Shown: piece after piece, positions 11,466-24,176 of the stretch
How positions within the stretch are numbered: the stretch's first letter is position 1
How the letters are laid out: every line of letters starts with the position of its first letter
Assembly (NCBI GenBank): GCA_012064385.1
Contig: QRDG01001858.1
Location: 196,620 to 260,619, forward strand
Direction: 5' to 3'
DNA: 64,000 bases
Origin: Puccinellia tenuiflora
Taxonomy: Eukaryota > Streptophyta > Magnoliopsida > Poales > Poaceae
Translations under genes and position numbers: made by a program
Notes under the pieces: model-generated
Databases searched by the model: none
What the model saw: only the letters and a program-made list of their open reading frames with translations
What the model was told of the DNA's origin: nothing

Positions 11466-12144
11466 CCCTGCCCGAAACTGTCGTGCCCCCAGCCGGTAAT
11501 CTGCATTGATGTCGCTAATTTAAACCTCCCCCCAAACGGTCATCTCTCGCCAATTTTAAACCTCCCCCCAAACGGCATCTCTGGCTAATTTAGCCTCTCC
11601 TCTCTTCTTCGATCACACATACACACACAAACGACGCTTGCCGCCCATATGGCTTCCACGTCTCAAGCGCCGGCCGGAAGGGGAAGGGGGAGGGGACGGG
11701 GCCGTGGCCATCGGGGCGGCGGCGGTGGTGGATCATCATCATCGCCACCACCACCGTCATCACCGCCGACGATCATAGAGGAATTCTTCATCACCATCTA
11801 TGAAGACCCTTTGGCCAAGAAGGTACGTATATGTATACACACGTGTTACATATATTTATCGTGTAACATATATATGCATCATATATACTATACACGTGAG
11901 ATTAATTGTATGTGCATGTGTTTTTCTGCAGGTACTCCCGCCAAAGTTTGCAGAATCTCTTGCCGGCCAGGAGCCCGCTAAGGTGTATCTGCGAGCAGCC
12001 GACTGCGGTCCTCATCTCTGGACCGTGGATGTATGGTTTGACGGGGAAGGCCGGATGCACCTCGACAAGGGGTGGGAGAATTTCGCCATCACGCACAGCG
12101 TGGATTATGGCTGCTTCATACTTTTCAAATATGAAGGCGATTAT

Positions 12145-14270
12145 TGTTGGGGAACGCGCTACGCAAAACAAAAATTTCTCTAGCGCGTATAACCAAGATC
12201 ATATGCAAGAACATAGGTAACGGAGTCATACCCTCGTAGATCGATGTAGCGGAACTTTTGTCGATGACGAGGTCGGTGATGATCAAGCGTAGAACGTACT
12301 ACGCCTCCTTGGTATCCACATGTACGGTGACAATAGCACCGCCCTCAAATTGAGATCAAGTTCACGGATGAGGCGGGATTGTGTTGGTGAAGATCCGGCA
12401 GCGCTTCCGCGATCACCGTCTAGATCGGTATTAGACGGCGGGCAGAATCCGGCAGCGTTTCCGCGTCCATGAAGAAGAGGACCTAAGGCACACCTGCCCT
12501 AGGGTTGTGGTCAACATCATGGTGGTGATGGCGACGCGAGGGCATCGGCGTCGAGCTTGGGCGGCGGCGCGGCTAGGGCGCGGCGGCGCAGCAAGGGGGC
12601 GACGTCTGCGGCTAGGGTTTCGGCGCGGAGGGAGGTGCTGCGACTTGGGGGGCTAGGGCTGCGACTTGTAGTGCCCTTGGGGTGCCCCTTGGTCCTTTAA
12701 ATAGGTGGCGAAGCCCTTGGGTCGTCCATAAACCTGCCCCCAAGTTTGACCGAGTTCCGATAGGTTTCCACCAAGGAAAACCCTTTCCAAATCGGACTCT
12801 TTTGCCTATTCCGAATTTGGCATAGAAGGAAAGTCCTTGCCTCTCAAGGCAACGTGTCTAGACCCTTGTGGAACCTTCCGGACTTCCTAAGAGAGTCCTT
12901 TCCAAGGCCCAAGTCGGCCAAGACAGCCTCCCATAATTTGGGAAGAGTCCAAGTAGGAATCTCCTCCGAGGAGTCCGACTAGGACTAGGATTCCTTCTCC
13001 AATTCGGATTGCCCTATTAGGCAAACTCCTTCAGCACCAAAGCAATGTGGTTGCATCTATTATGGAACCTTCCGGACTCCCTTAGGTAGCCCGGCTCGTC
13101 CCGGACCCTTCCGGAACCTTCCATAATATTCCGGACCTTCCGAAACCTTCCATATATGCCCGAAACCATTCCGGACACTCCCGAGACCATTTCGGACACT
13201 TCCGGGATCATCCGGGACCTCTCGGAACCATTCCCCATCCGAGACACTCTCGGAACCCTTCTCTATATTATGGACATTTCCATAATATTCGAGACAATTC
13301 CGAACAACTTTCGGAACCCTCATTTCTTCATTTCTTCAATACATACACAATCTAAAATGCTATTGTCCCTTAAGTGTGTGACCCGTAGGGTTCGGATATA
13401 TGCGGACATGTATCGTAACACTTTCCGATACAATGAACATTAGCGGGCGCTTGACACTCACCATAATGTCCCCCGTATATAATCACGAAGATCTTCCGAT
13501 CATCTTGAACCTCCCGGTATTATTCCAATGACACTTCGTATTGCATATCGATACTTTACATTGCCCGAGGTGAAACATATGTTATCCTCGTTTCCCGGCA
13601 TGTACTCTTTACTCTTCCATATCATCAATGTTCTCTGTGACCTAGTCACGTGTCTGGCCAGACGATGACGAACACTATGATAATAGAGTGGGCCCAGAGT
13701 GTATCTCTCCATCGTCTGGAGTTGCAATTCCCGTAACTACTTATATGATTTAGAGCTTACTATCCGGAACGAACGATGACCACCTTTATAGTTACCCTGT
13801 TACGTGATAACGTTAAGTGTCCACACATCACGTCCATATCGTAACCCTAACTCACATGAGTCTCACGGTCTAACGAACGCAGTCGCGGTAATACCTATGT
13901 CTTTGTGAGACTACCGATAACGATATTGACAATGTGTTCCACGGTAATGATTTGGGTCTATCCAATGCCCCTTTTGTTCAATCCAACAAAAGGTCATCCT
14001 CTTATATCACTAGCAACGTAGTAACAACTTTACTCAATGTGCTCATAGTTAGAAACCATAACTATCAGTGATACAAGAACTAGTCTTAGAGGCGAGACTA
14101 GGGATATCTTTATTAGCGCTTATTATTCCGCACCTATGTATTAGGGTTTACTCCAATATCACGTATATTGGAACTAATACAATTATAGGCATTGAACATA
14201 AGCTTAATTATGAAAACGGAAATATATAATAATACATCTTTATTATTGCCTCTAGGGCATATTTCCAACA
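12145..14270 (-). repeat. 3' LTR of the Copia element
   Basis: 2,126 bp, nearly identical to 19342-21472. It includes a stretch of TTCCGGAC-type short repeats (about 13060-13320) shared by both LTRs. One visible difference is a small rearranged segment near 13223-13238 compared with 20430-20446. Confidence 0.95.
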
Positions 14271-14284
14271 GTCTCCCACTTGCA
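14271..14284 (-). other. Polypurine tract of the Copia element
   Basis: Directly next to the left LTR; on the minus strand it reads AAGTGGGAGAC followed by the LTR start TGTTGG. This is the usual BARE/Angela polypurine tract. Confidence 0.85.
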
Positions 14285-17200
14285 CTAGAGTCAATAATCT
14301 AGTCAATGTTCAAGCACTTAACACCTATGGCATTCCGGTGTTAATCATATGCTTTGCATGTGGTTAACTTCAGCAACGAAGCTGACAGTTCAGGTTCGTG
14401 TGTATTTGCATATCTTTGCGTCTTCACGCATTACTCATTCTTGAATGAGATGGCTTCGTATACGTTTAGTCAGCTGGTGGGACCTTAATTCCTCTGCTCG
14501 AATTATGCTGCCACCATTGTCAAACAATAGAGCTTCATAATATTCGCATGCCCGGAACTACACCAAGTTCGATTATGAACTTCTTGACTTCAAACGTCCT
14601 CCTTTGCTGCTACTAGAGCAGCTCTATACTCAACCTTCGTTGTAGTATCTGTCACAATGTTTTAACTTTGGAACTCATCCAAATCCAGCATAGAACTTCC
14701 TTCCAGCCCATTGCGCCACCTTTTATTATACTCATAGGGTCTAATTGAGATAAAATTGTTTGTATCTATGACCAAACTAGTATCAATGTAATAACTTACA
14801 ATGAAATGTTTGTCAATACCGCATACAACACAAGTCCTTTAGTTCTTCTAAAGTACTAAAAGATATATATTTACTTTTGTCCAATGATCATCATACGATC
14901 ACTCTGGTATATGCTCATAAATCTTTATAGCATAGGACATATCTGGTTTGTGCACATAGCATGAAGTACATGATTGATAAATCACTCATGTGTTTTGCTC
15001 ATCAAGTGTTTGTGAAACATCGAGTCTTGCTTCAACATTTTCCATGCGACAAGAACCCTTTCTTGGCGTTTCAATATTGAACAAATTCAATATTTCATCT
15101 ATGTACTTTGGCATAACTTATACTAGGCGCCTCAATCCATCATTATAGATATTGATGCCCAATATTATGGTTTTGCCTAAGTCCTTCATCGAAAAATCCT
15201 TTTCGTTGAAATTCTTCCCGTGACAAGAAAAATACATCATTTCTAATAACAATATGTCATCTACATAAAGTATTAGAAATATGTCTTAGCGCTCCCACTC
15301 ACTTTCTTGTAAACACAAGCATCTTCGCCGTTCCTGATGAAACCAAACTCTTTGACTATTTCATCATAACGAAGATTCCAACTCCATGATGCTTGCTTCA
15401 GCTCCTCAAAAGAACGCTGAATTTTGCATACCCTTTCTAGTATCAAAACCCCTTGGTTGTATCTCATATACATCCTCGGTTAGCTTCCCGTTGAGGAACA
15501 TAGTTTTGACATCCATCTACCATATCTCGTAATCAAAATATGTAGTGATTGCTAGAATAATCCGCACGGACTAAAGTATCGCTACATAAGAAGTAAATCT
15601 TATTGTAGTCAACTCTTTGAACTTTGTCCACAACTCTTTGTGACAAGTCGATTCTTTCCATGGATGTTAACATCCACGTCCGTTTCTTTTATAGATCCAT
15701 TTACGTTCGAATGGCACCGTGCCTTCCGAAGGGTTTACCAAGTTCCAAACTTGATTTTCGTTTATGGATACTATCGAGGATTTCATGGCGTATAGCCATA
15801 TAATGGAGTTAGGGCCCATCATATGCTTCCCTGTAAGTTGCAGATCATGTTGTCACTACAACAATACTTCGTACTCAAACCACACCTTGGTTTAGTACAA
15901 AGCCTGCTTGACCTACGCGGTTCAGTGTCAATCTCGACCGAAGTCTCTACAACACATGTAGTGGCTTTCATATCAGTCAAAATAGGGAGCTCCAGAACAA
16001 TTTCTAGCGCTGCGCTACTCTGACCCAATAACGAAGATTCTCCAATCTTGTCGAGTTACATTGTCCTCCCACTCACCTTTTGACAAAAACTTTTGTCTTT
16101 GGTTCGGTGATGGGAGAAATACCCAATGATTTATTAGGTACAACCTTGAAGAAGCAATAATTCGATTTTGGTTGTAAACATTTTACTTATGCAAAGCATA
16201 CCAAAATTTAAGAAAAGACAATTATGCCATAACTCATATGGTGTCATTTCAACGAATTATGATGGCACTCTTTTCAGTGTAAAAGCGGTAGTCTCTAAAG
16301 CATAAACCACAAAATTTTATAATGGCAGTTTTATTTAATCACATCATCGATCTAACCATGCCTAGCAAGATTTGATTACGTTTCTCGGACACTCCATCAC
16401 GCCATGGTGTTCCGGGATGCGCAAGTTGTGGAATAATTTCCCCAACACTTCAGATGTTTGCTAAACTTGTAACTCAAATATATTCCTCTATGATCCAATC
16501 ATAGATATTTTATTTTTCTTGTTACAATGATGTTTCTACTTCACACTAAAATTCTTTGAACCGTTTCAAATATTTCATACTCCTTTCTCATTGAATAGAT
16601 ATATCCAATATATCCACTCGAATCATCGGTGAGAATTTGTGAAGTATAAGAATCCACCGCTCACGACTATTTTCAATGGACTACATACATCACTATGTAT
16701 ATTTCCACTAAGTCAGTCGCCCCGTTCAAGTTGGCCTCCAAACGGAATTTATAGTCATCTTTATTTTAGACAAGATTTGCAAGCGTCAAACGATTCAAAA
16801 TCAAATGACTCCAAAATTCTATCAAACATAGAACTTCTTCATGCGCCTCTTTCATTATGACCTAAATGGCGGTGTCAAAATAAGTGAAATTCAAATCATT
16901 AGCCTTGCGGCGTTTAGCATCAGTGCTATGGATGTTTGTTTCACCATCGAGATTTATAATAAATGTTCCATCAACTATGGAGCATAGCTATAAGCTGAAA
17001 CAAAGTAACAATTTACTAAGTTCTTATTAGAAATATCGAAGGCTAGGTAAAATTCCAATGGCGAACGTAATAACCTTTTATTTTGTTCCCGGTGTGTATC
17101 TTCACCATATTCTTTTGCTAGTTACATAGGCCATTGTAGTTCTTGTTTCAAGTTGCTTTGTATGACAAACTCATACCAACTTATATCCGGCATCAAATAC

Positions 17201-19328
17201 CACAAGAACTACATTGTTGAACTAGCAATGAATACATCTATAACATGTATATCATCCATATACCTGAGCTGGACTTTCCCAGTCTTTTCCTTTTATTTTC
17301 TGCCAAATACTTTTGCAGTCCCTTTTCAGTATTTCCTCTCTATGAAGAACAACTCATCATCACAAGTGACGCCTCAAGCACCTTGCCCTAGGCGTGTTAG
17401 TCATGTACTAGCACCCTTGGATTTGCACTTTGAAGTTGATTGTTTTATGCACTATCATCAAATGACTAGCGTTCTTCGGGATTTCACTTTTAGCTATCTT
17501 TGAGTATAGTAAAGAATTTACTCATACTCTATTCCAACCCATCATGACCACTTCATGATGAAGCTACTATAACTTAAGGGAGGAATTCGAGAATAATATT
17601 AGTGCCCTATCTTTAGGGAGATTCGGACGCCTAGCGTCTTTTAATCTTCTACATCTTCTCATACAATATGAGTACATGTTTTATCACTCTATTATAATCT
17701 ATCATCTTGCAACCAAACAAATGTTTAGATATCACATATATCTTTTAACTCTTTGCTAGTTTCTGAAACAACCTTTCAGCTCCTTGATTATCATCATAAT
17801 AATCTTGATTATCAAAACAATTTTGAAGATCAATTTTACGGAGACAAGCATGATATTTAGATGCTAACTTTGAAATCAATGCTCATGGATTGATACAACT
17901 TTATCAAGTCGCATGGAGCTAGGGAGGGTCACCAAAAATTGCAATAGGACTTAATCTTAACTTTTCACTAATACGGTATCAGTCCGCATTAATTCAACCA
18001 GATCATTTCAGTTTTTATCTCAATTAACAATCTAAGTGTAAAGGTGAATAACAGATGCCAATGACTACTACGAACTATGCAAATTCACTTTAGTGTTTCA
18101 TAATTAATTAGAGTTACTCAAATTAACAACTTAATTTATATGAGCAACTCTCACTAAAATCAATATCTCTCATGATTGATACTTAGTGATTCAAGATCCA
18201 CACTTCCTTCACTCGACATAGATGTTACACCTCATGCCGGGGAGATCAGTTGGTAGGTAATCATACCAATCATATCACCATATGACTCTTGTTTATCTTT
18301 CGATTCTTAGTGTTCCTTGCTCTAGACGATCTAGGTAGCAAGTCATGGTAACCTTAGTTTACCAGCTGTGCGAACGAGTTCAACACACACATTATAAGGT
18401 CGTCACCGGGGCACTCCTGTTACAGGACGCGCTTACCGTGCGAAGGCCAGTGTATGTGCCGCCTAACCAGGGAGAACACTAGAACATGATATTTTAACTT
18501 GAGAGATCACCCTATTTGTTACTACTGCCACGCAACAAATAAAGTGCAATAAGGGATTAACATCACAGGCAGTTGATATAGTGATATGGTATAGCCCTTG
18601 AGTTGTCGATCTCCATCTTCAACTTCTCCGGCGCCGGACTCCTCCTTAGCACCACGGCATCGCATCGAGGTCCATCGTTGCTTGATTGTCATCGCCACGC
18701 CTTGCATCCACTAAAGCTACTACTAGCTAGTAAAGTAAATACAACATGGCTTTACAATAATATAATGACAATCATAGCGGCTCCTGCCACTCATGCCGTA
18801 CTTTACAACATAATACATCTCATACATCACATTGCAAAGATTCAGCTATACCACATCACTTCCCTGCAAAAACAAGTTAGACGCCTCTAACACGTGTTTG
18901 CTAGATTACGGGGCTCTATGGTTACGCAAGCAAACCGTCTTTTAACTTACGTGGCCATTGAGTACTATAATCAATATTGCCTTTTGACACTCGGGGTGGG
19001 ATAGCCAAAGTGATCCGAAGATCAACGGTAGCCCCCTAAACTTGTTCAATAACCGTGACCCCCGTGCGAGTACTATACCCGCAGGCCTGCAATTTACATA
19101 TCAAGATCTTCACTATTGTAGGAGAAACCGGCATCCGCAAAGTCGATTTAGCCGGGCTGAACCCACTATTATCGAACCAGTCTCGCGTAAGCATACGCGT
19201 AAGGTCGGCCGGACCGCTAAACCCACAATGCCACAAAGATCAAGATAGTGAATTGAAGGTAGCAAACATGATTATAGCACCGGTTACACCCGTAACCTCT
19301 AATCCGTACCTGTGCCTACGCATAGACC
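14285..19328 (-). pseudogene. Degenerate Copia gag-pol
   Basis: Minus-strand relics are ordered as in Copia. An integrase piece near 16480-16370 reads like PGTPWRDGVSEKRNQILL (compare the conserved PGTPQ.NGV.ERRN motif). A reverse transcriptase piece at 15473-15273 contains IQRSFEELKQASWSWN, where intact elements have YGLKQASR.WN. RNase H-like remnants follow around 14600-14450. Between them the frame is broken many times, and gag (right side, about 17.5-19.3 kb) is hardly readable. It cannot make a working polyprotein. Mobility, given the young LTRs, must have used proteins from another copy. Confidence 0.85.
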
Positions 19329-19340
19329 GCTCTGATACCA
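19329..19340 (-). other. Primer binding site (initiator tRNA-Met)
   Basis: The plus strand reads GCTCTGATACCA, i.e. TGGTATCAGAGC on the element strand, separated by one base from the right LTR. This is the standard plant Copia primer site. Confidence 0.95.
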
Positions 19341-19341
19341 C

Positions 19342-21472
19342 TGTTGGGGAACGCGCTACGCAAAACAAAAATTTCTCTAGCGCGTATAACCAAGATCATA
19401 TGCAAGAACATAGGTAACGGAGTCATACCCTCGTAGATCGATGTAGCGGAACTTTTGTCGATGACGAGGTCGGTGATGATCAAGCGTAGAACGTACTACG
19501 CCTCCTTGGTATCCACACGTACGGTGACAATAGCACCGCCCTCAAACTGAGATCAAGTTCACGGATGAGGCGGGATTGTGTTGGTGAAGATTCGGCAGCG
19601 CTTCCGCGATCACCGTCTAGATCGGTACTAGACGGCGGGCAGAATCCGGCAGCGTTTCCGCGTCCATGAAGAAGAGGACCTAAGGCACACCTGCCCTAGG
19701 GTTGTGGTCAACATCATGGTGGTGATGGCGACGCGAGGGCATCGGCGTCGAGCTTGGGCGGCGGCGCGGCTAGGGCGCGGCGGCGCAGCAAGGGGGCGAC
19801 GTCGGCGGCTAGGGTTTCGGCGCGGAGGGAGGTGCTGCGACTTGGGGGGCTAGGGCTGCGACTTGTAGTGCCCTTGGGGTGCCCCTTGGTCCCTTTAAAT
19901 AGGTGGCGAAGCCCCTTGGGTCGTCCATAAACCTGCCCCCAAGTTTGACCGAGTTCCGATAGGTTTCCACCAAGGAAAACCCTTTCCAAATCGGACTCTT
20001 TTGCCTATTCCGAATTTGGCATAGAAGGAAAGTCCTTGCCTCTCAAGGCAACGTGTCTAGACCCTTGTGGAACCTTCCGGACTTCCTAAGAGAGTCCTTT
20101 CCAAGGCCCAAGTCGGCCAAGACAGCCTCCCATAATTTGGGAAGAGTCCAAGTAGGAATCTCCTCCGAGGAGTCCGACTAGGACTAGGATTCCTTCTCCA
20201 ATTCGGATTGCCCTATTAGGCAAACTCCTTCAGCACCAAAGCAATGTGGTTGCATCTATTATGGAACCTTCCGGACTCCCTTAGGTAGCCCGGCTCGTCC
20301 CGGACCCTTCCGGAACCTTCCATAATATTCCGGACCTTCCCAAACCTTCCATATATGCCCGAAACCATTCCGGACACTCCCGAGACCATTTCGGACACTT
20401 CCGGGATCATCCGGGACCTCTCGGAACCATTCCGAGACCATCTGAGACACTCTCGGAACCCTTCTCTATATTATGGACATTTCCATAATATTCGAGACAA
20501 TTCCGAACAACTTTCGGAACCCTCATTTCTCATTTCTTCAATACATACACAATCTAAAATGCTACTGTCCCTTAAGTGTGTGACCCGTAGGGTTCGGATA
20601 TATGCGGACATGTATCGTAACACTTTCCGATACAATGAACATTAGCGGGCGCATGACACTCACCATAATGTCCCCCGTATATAATCACGAAGATCTTCCG
20701 ATCATCTTGAACCTCCCGGTATTATTCCAATGACACTTCGTATTGCATAACGATACTTTACATTGCCCGAGGTGAAACATATGTTATCCTCGTTTCCCGG
20801 CATGTACTCTTTACTCTTCCATATCATCAATGTTCTCTGTGACCTAGTCACGTGTCTGGCCAGACGATGACGAACACTATGATAATAGAGTGGGCCCAGA
20901 GTGTATCTCTCCATCGTCCGGAGTTGCAATTCCCGTAACTACTTATATGAATTAGAGCTTACTATCCGGAACGAACGATGACCACCTTTATAGTTACCCT
21001 GTTACGTGATAACGTTAAGTGTCCACACATCACGTCCATATCGTAACCCTAACTCACATGAGTCTCACGGTCTAACGAACGCAGTCGCGGTAATACCTAT
21101 GTCTTTGTGAGACTACCGATAACGATATTGACGATGTGTTCCACGGTAATGATTTGGGTCTATCCAATGCCCCTTTTGTTCAATCCAACAAAAGGTCATC
21201 CTCTTATATCACTAGCAACGTAGTAACAACTTTACTCAATGTGCTCATAGTTAGAAACCATAACTATCAGTGATACAAGAACTAGTCTTAGAGGCGAGAC
21301 TAGGGATATCTTTATTAGCGCTTATTATTTCGCACCTATGTATTAGGGTTTACTCCAATATCACGTATATTGGAACTAATACAATTATAGGCATTGAACA
21401 TAAGCTTAATTATGAAAACGGAAATATATAATAATACATCTTTATTATTGCCTCTAGGACATATTTCCAACA
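19342..21472 (-). repeat. 5' LTR of the Copia element
   Basis: 2,131 bp, starts TGTTGGGGAACG and ends ATATTTCCAACA on the plus strand. It is followed by the ATTAT duplication and then by the rest of the B3 exon. Confidence 0.95.
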
Positions 21473-21606
21473 ATTATGTGCTCACAGTGAAGGTGTTCGA
21501 CGGAACAATGTGCAGGAAGTACTACTACACAGACGACGAAAACAGCGACGACGATGAAGATACCGATGAAGAAAAAAGCGATGACGACATGAAGCCAGCC
21601 ATCTGA

Positions 21607-21923
21607 TCTATTAGTTTATAGGTTTCATCATGTCGCGTCGATCGCTTTTGTTTTTAATTAATTACTTCTTTTGTTTTAAAATAATTAAGTGTTTTTGTAA
21701 TGTAAGATCGATATGAATGAATAATGTATATGTAGCTTTGGATCATATATATGCATCGATCTACAGATCTAGTTATTTTCTATATAATTATGCATGTAAA
21801 CTAAATTATCGAAATATATAAATTTTTGATAGAATTATTTGTTTTAAAATAATAGGAAAGTACTGTCCAATTATTGGTACTTGAATATAGAAAAAGAAAA
21901 AGAAAAAGAAAAAGAAAACTGGC
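21607..21923 (+). other. 3' UTR of the B3 gene and AT-rich spacer
   Basis: It contains the presumed 3' UTR. Close counterparts are found after the second B3 copy, in pieces at 32478-32593, 40137-40160 and 42372-42540. That proves the 32.6-42.4 kb material in copy 2 is inserted. An (AAAAAG)n tract lies at 21891-21918. Confidence 0.6.
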
Positions 21924-22012
21924 TCGGTATAGTGGCAGCGGGCATGTCAGAGCGCTCGCGACTGGCTTTATTGGAAGCGGGCGCTAGCGCTTGCCCGCTG
22001 CCACTATTTTCA
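21924..22012. repeat. Internal block of CACTA B terminal motifs (copy 1)
   Basis: A palindromic block opens with TAGTGGCAGCGGGC and closes with its complement GCCCGCTGCCACTA, with GCGACTGGC and AGCGGGCG motifs between. It is the same motif set as the element terminus at 11186, here between the first and second gene. Equivalent blocks are at 42541-42665 and 51925-52000. Confidence 0.75.
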
Positions 22013-22625
22013 CTACTTACCCCCTCGCGCCCAATTCCATTCCAAATCGCACGCAGTCAGGGCAAGAAACCCTCGCTCCGCCGACCACTGCCGCGCATCC
22101 CCCTCACGGCAGCCCGCCATGTCCACCGAGTACCGCCGCCAGGACGACGCGGCCGCACCTCACCGGCCGGCACCGCCCAGCACCGCGCGCCGTCTCCGTC
22201 GAGCTCCCGCACGCCATCACCATCGAGCTCCCACGCGCCGTCTCCACCGAGCACCCGCGCCGTCTCCGCCAAGCACCTCGCGCCGTCCCGACTTCCTCCA
22301 CTCGGTGAGGTCCTCCCTCTGCCTCTCCCTCTCCCCCTCCCTCTCCCCGCTGCGCGGTCGTGGTTGGTCTGGTGTACGCATTGGCACCTCGATTCAATCT
22401 TGTATGTGGTATATGTGTTGCCAAAGTGTTGTCGGAACGTTGATTTACTTCCGTTCCGGCAACTTTCTGGCACTCCGCATGACCTTTTTTAGCAAAGGTC
22501 ATGCCGAATTTTTTGGTTAAATTTTTGGGTAATTAATAGTTTTAATCTTTGATTAATGCTAGATAACCAAGTTTTTTTTTCGAAATTGCGACGACCATGC
22601 CGCCGGGTCTTCTTCTCGGCAAGAC

Positions 22626-24176
22626 TTGGACCCTTCAGGATTTCATCCAACGGGTGAGCGCGAAAGCAAGGAAGAAAATGAAGACATGGTACGCCTCCGA
22701 GAACAACTATCTGCAGCTACGGAAGAGTTGGCGTCCCTGAAAGCAAACATGTCCACTATTGTCGAAAATCAAGTGGCAGTTAAGGTCAACCGCCAGCTCC
22801 CTATTTTTATGCGAAAGATCAACTATTGGATTGCCGGAGGTCGACAAGGGCCATATCCCAAGTACGAGCCAACACCTAGCCAAGACAAACTTCTGAATGA
22901 TCCTTACGTTCCTAAGCCTGTCGTGGATTCGGGTGTTAGTACGAAGAAGGGACGAAAGTGGAAGAAGAAAAGTGATTATACCTCTAGACAGTCGGTCGTG
23001 TACGACACGAAAAATTGCGGCGACGCGCGGACATATCATGTGCTGGGTGAACCGATCCTGCCGCTCTCATCGTTACATAACGAGTTCGGTTATTTGAGGA
23101 CTCTGCATGACATCATTCTTAGAACTGAGAATCGCCTTCTCAGAATGGAAGCTCCGACATACCCGGTTTTAGTCGCCAAGGTGCCAGTGGGCTTGGGCTT
23201 TGTCGATTACAATCCAGCGGACGTGTTCTTCCTCAGATTTGATGACATATTCCACTTGTTTCACATGAAGAGACTCACCCCAAACTTGGTCCGCCTGTTT
23301 GCGCTCAATGAGGCCTACCAGGCCAGAAAAGAGCAAGAGTTCACCCCGACCATCGTGATAGCGGACCCGTACTACTTGTCTGAGAGATAGTTGTACACCA
23401 TGAAAGGCCAGCTAGCTGCGAAGGAGTACATCCAAAACTTAATGCTGGCGAATAAGGATAAAGACACCTTTCTCCTGCCTTATTATCCTGGTCCGCCAGA
23501 GTAAGTCATTCGCTATCCGCCATAATTAAGATTCTTTTGTCGATTTCCATAATTCTTTTGCACGTACATAAGAAGCTTAAATTGAGTATATATTTCAATT
23601 TTTTTGCACAGAGAGGAAACTTGCACTCTCATCCTTTTATACCCGAAGCACTTGCATGCAACGTATTTTGACTCGGGTAGTGCAAGCAAGAAAAACTATA
23701 CAAACATCAAGCTAGCTCTGGATAATGCTCTTAACTGCTACTACTTGAATGTAAACTCCTTGATAAGATAAAAACTGGAAGGCACGAGGCGTGTATTTGG
23801 CCACCAAGTTGAGTTCCCCTGCATGAAGCAACCGGCAAACAGCATGACGGAGGCATTCTATGCCATCCATCACGTGCATGAGTTTGTACGAGATCAGCTG
23901 CGCCTTACGTTGCCATGTAAACTCACACTATTACAATGGGACTTTACGAGGTACGCGACTGATGCAGATGTCAGACGTGAGTTTTATCGCATCCAGCAGA
24001 AGCTTGCACAACTCATATGCAAGGATGTGCTTCGTAGTGAGGGGTTGTTCTACTATGGCCTTTCTGTACCGAGTAACCGGGCTGTGAAAAAGCGGTTAAG
24101 ACAACAGGGCGACAACAGGGAGTTCATGACGTATCAAGGCTTCCTCCCGTTCCCGCCAAAAAATAAATCTGCATAA
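22626..24176 (+). pseudogene. CACTA accessory protein with Ulp1-like (C48) C terminus, broken
   Basis: The first exon part (22626-23502) encodes a coiled-coil segment (MVRLREQLSAATEELASLK) and a region IAGGRQGPYPKYEP. The latter matches FQGGQKGPFPLPSF in the En/Spm protein of family B copy 3, then an unknown basic region. A TAG at 23388-23390 interrupts it. After an intron (about 23503-23611) come EETCTLILLYPKHLHATYF and, past a TAA at 23769-23771, FPCMKQPANSMTEAFYAIHH. The latter lines up with the active-site block of CACTA-borne Ulp1/SENP-like cysteine proteases, but the catalytic cysteine position holds Glu (23850-23852). So it has two nonsense codons and a lost active site. The family cleaves SUMO-like conjugates; this copy should not. 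A leader intron precedes it (22418-22530) that resembles those of the copy 3 genes. Confidence 0.62.

Larger units (their letters stand above)
12145..21472 (-). mobile_element. Complete Copia LTR retrotransposon (BARE/Angela type), minus strand
   Basis: Two LTRs (12145-14270 and 19342-21472), each TG...CA, are flanked by the 5-bp duplication ATTAT (12140-12144 and 21473-21477). On the minus strand the LTR begins TGTTGGAAATATG, the signature of the BARE/Angela/WIS group. The primer binding site complementary to initiator tRNA-Met is next to the right LTR and the polypurine tract next to the left one, which fixes the orientation. By eye the LTRs differ at roughly 16-20 substitutions plus a few short indels over about 2,130 bp, just under 1 percent. 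With the commonly used grass rate of 1.3e-8 that gives a few hundred thousand years. Coding capacity is broken. Confidence 0.96.
11649..21606 (+). pseudogene. B3-domain protein gene disrupted by a Copia retrotransposon
   Basis: Exon 1 is 11649-11822 (58 codons): MASTSQAP, then an RGRGRG/HRGGGG stretch, serine/proline runs and IIEEFFITIYEDPLAKK. A GT-AG intron spans 11823-11931. Exon 2 begins at 11932 (VLPPKFAESLAGQEPAKVYL) and runs open to 12144, where the Copia element is inserted. It resumes at 21478 in the same frame (after one copy of the ATTAT duplication) with VLTVKVFDGTMCRKYY, an acidic tail rich in D and E, and a TGA at 21604-21606. Without the insertion it would be 171 residues. The PPKF...L, W.V.V, GW..F, F.LFKYEGD and L.VKVFD pattern fits a plant B3 DNA-binding domain (REM-like). 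Apart from the insertion I see no lesion. It occupies the place where copy 3 of this CACTA family has its transposase. Confidence 0.8.

Noticed and set aside
21881..22520. Frames of 105-203 codons in the GC-rich leader after the B3 gene
   Set aside because: They are Pro/Arg/Ser-rich low complexity in overlapping frames on both strands, ahead of the real second gene; treated as leader.
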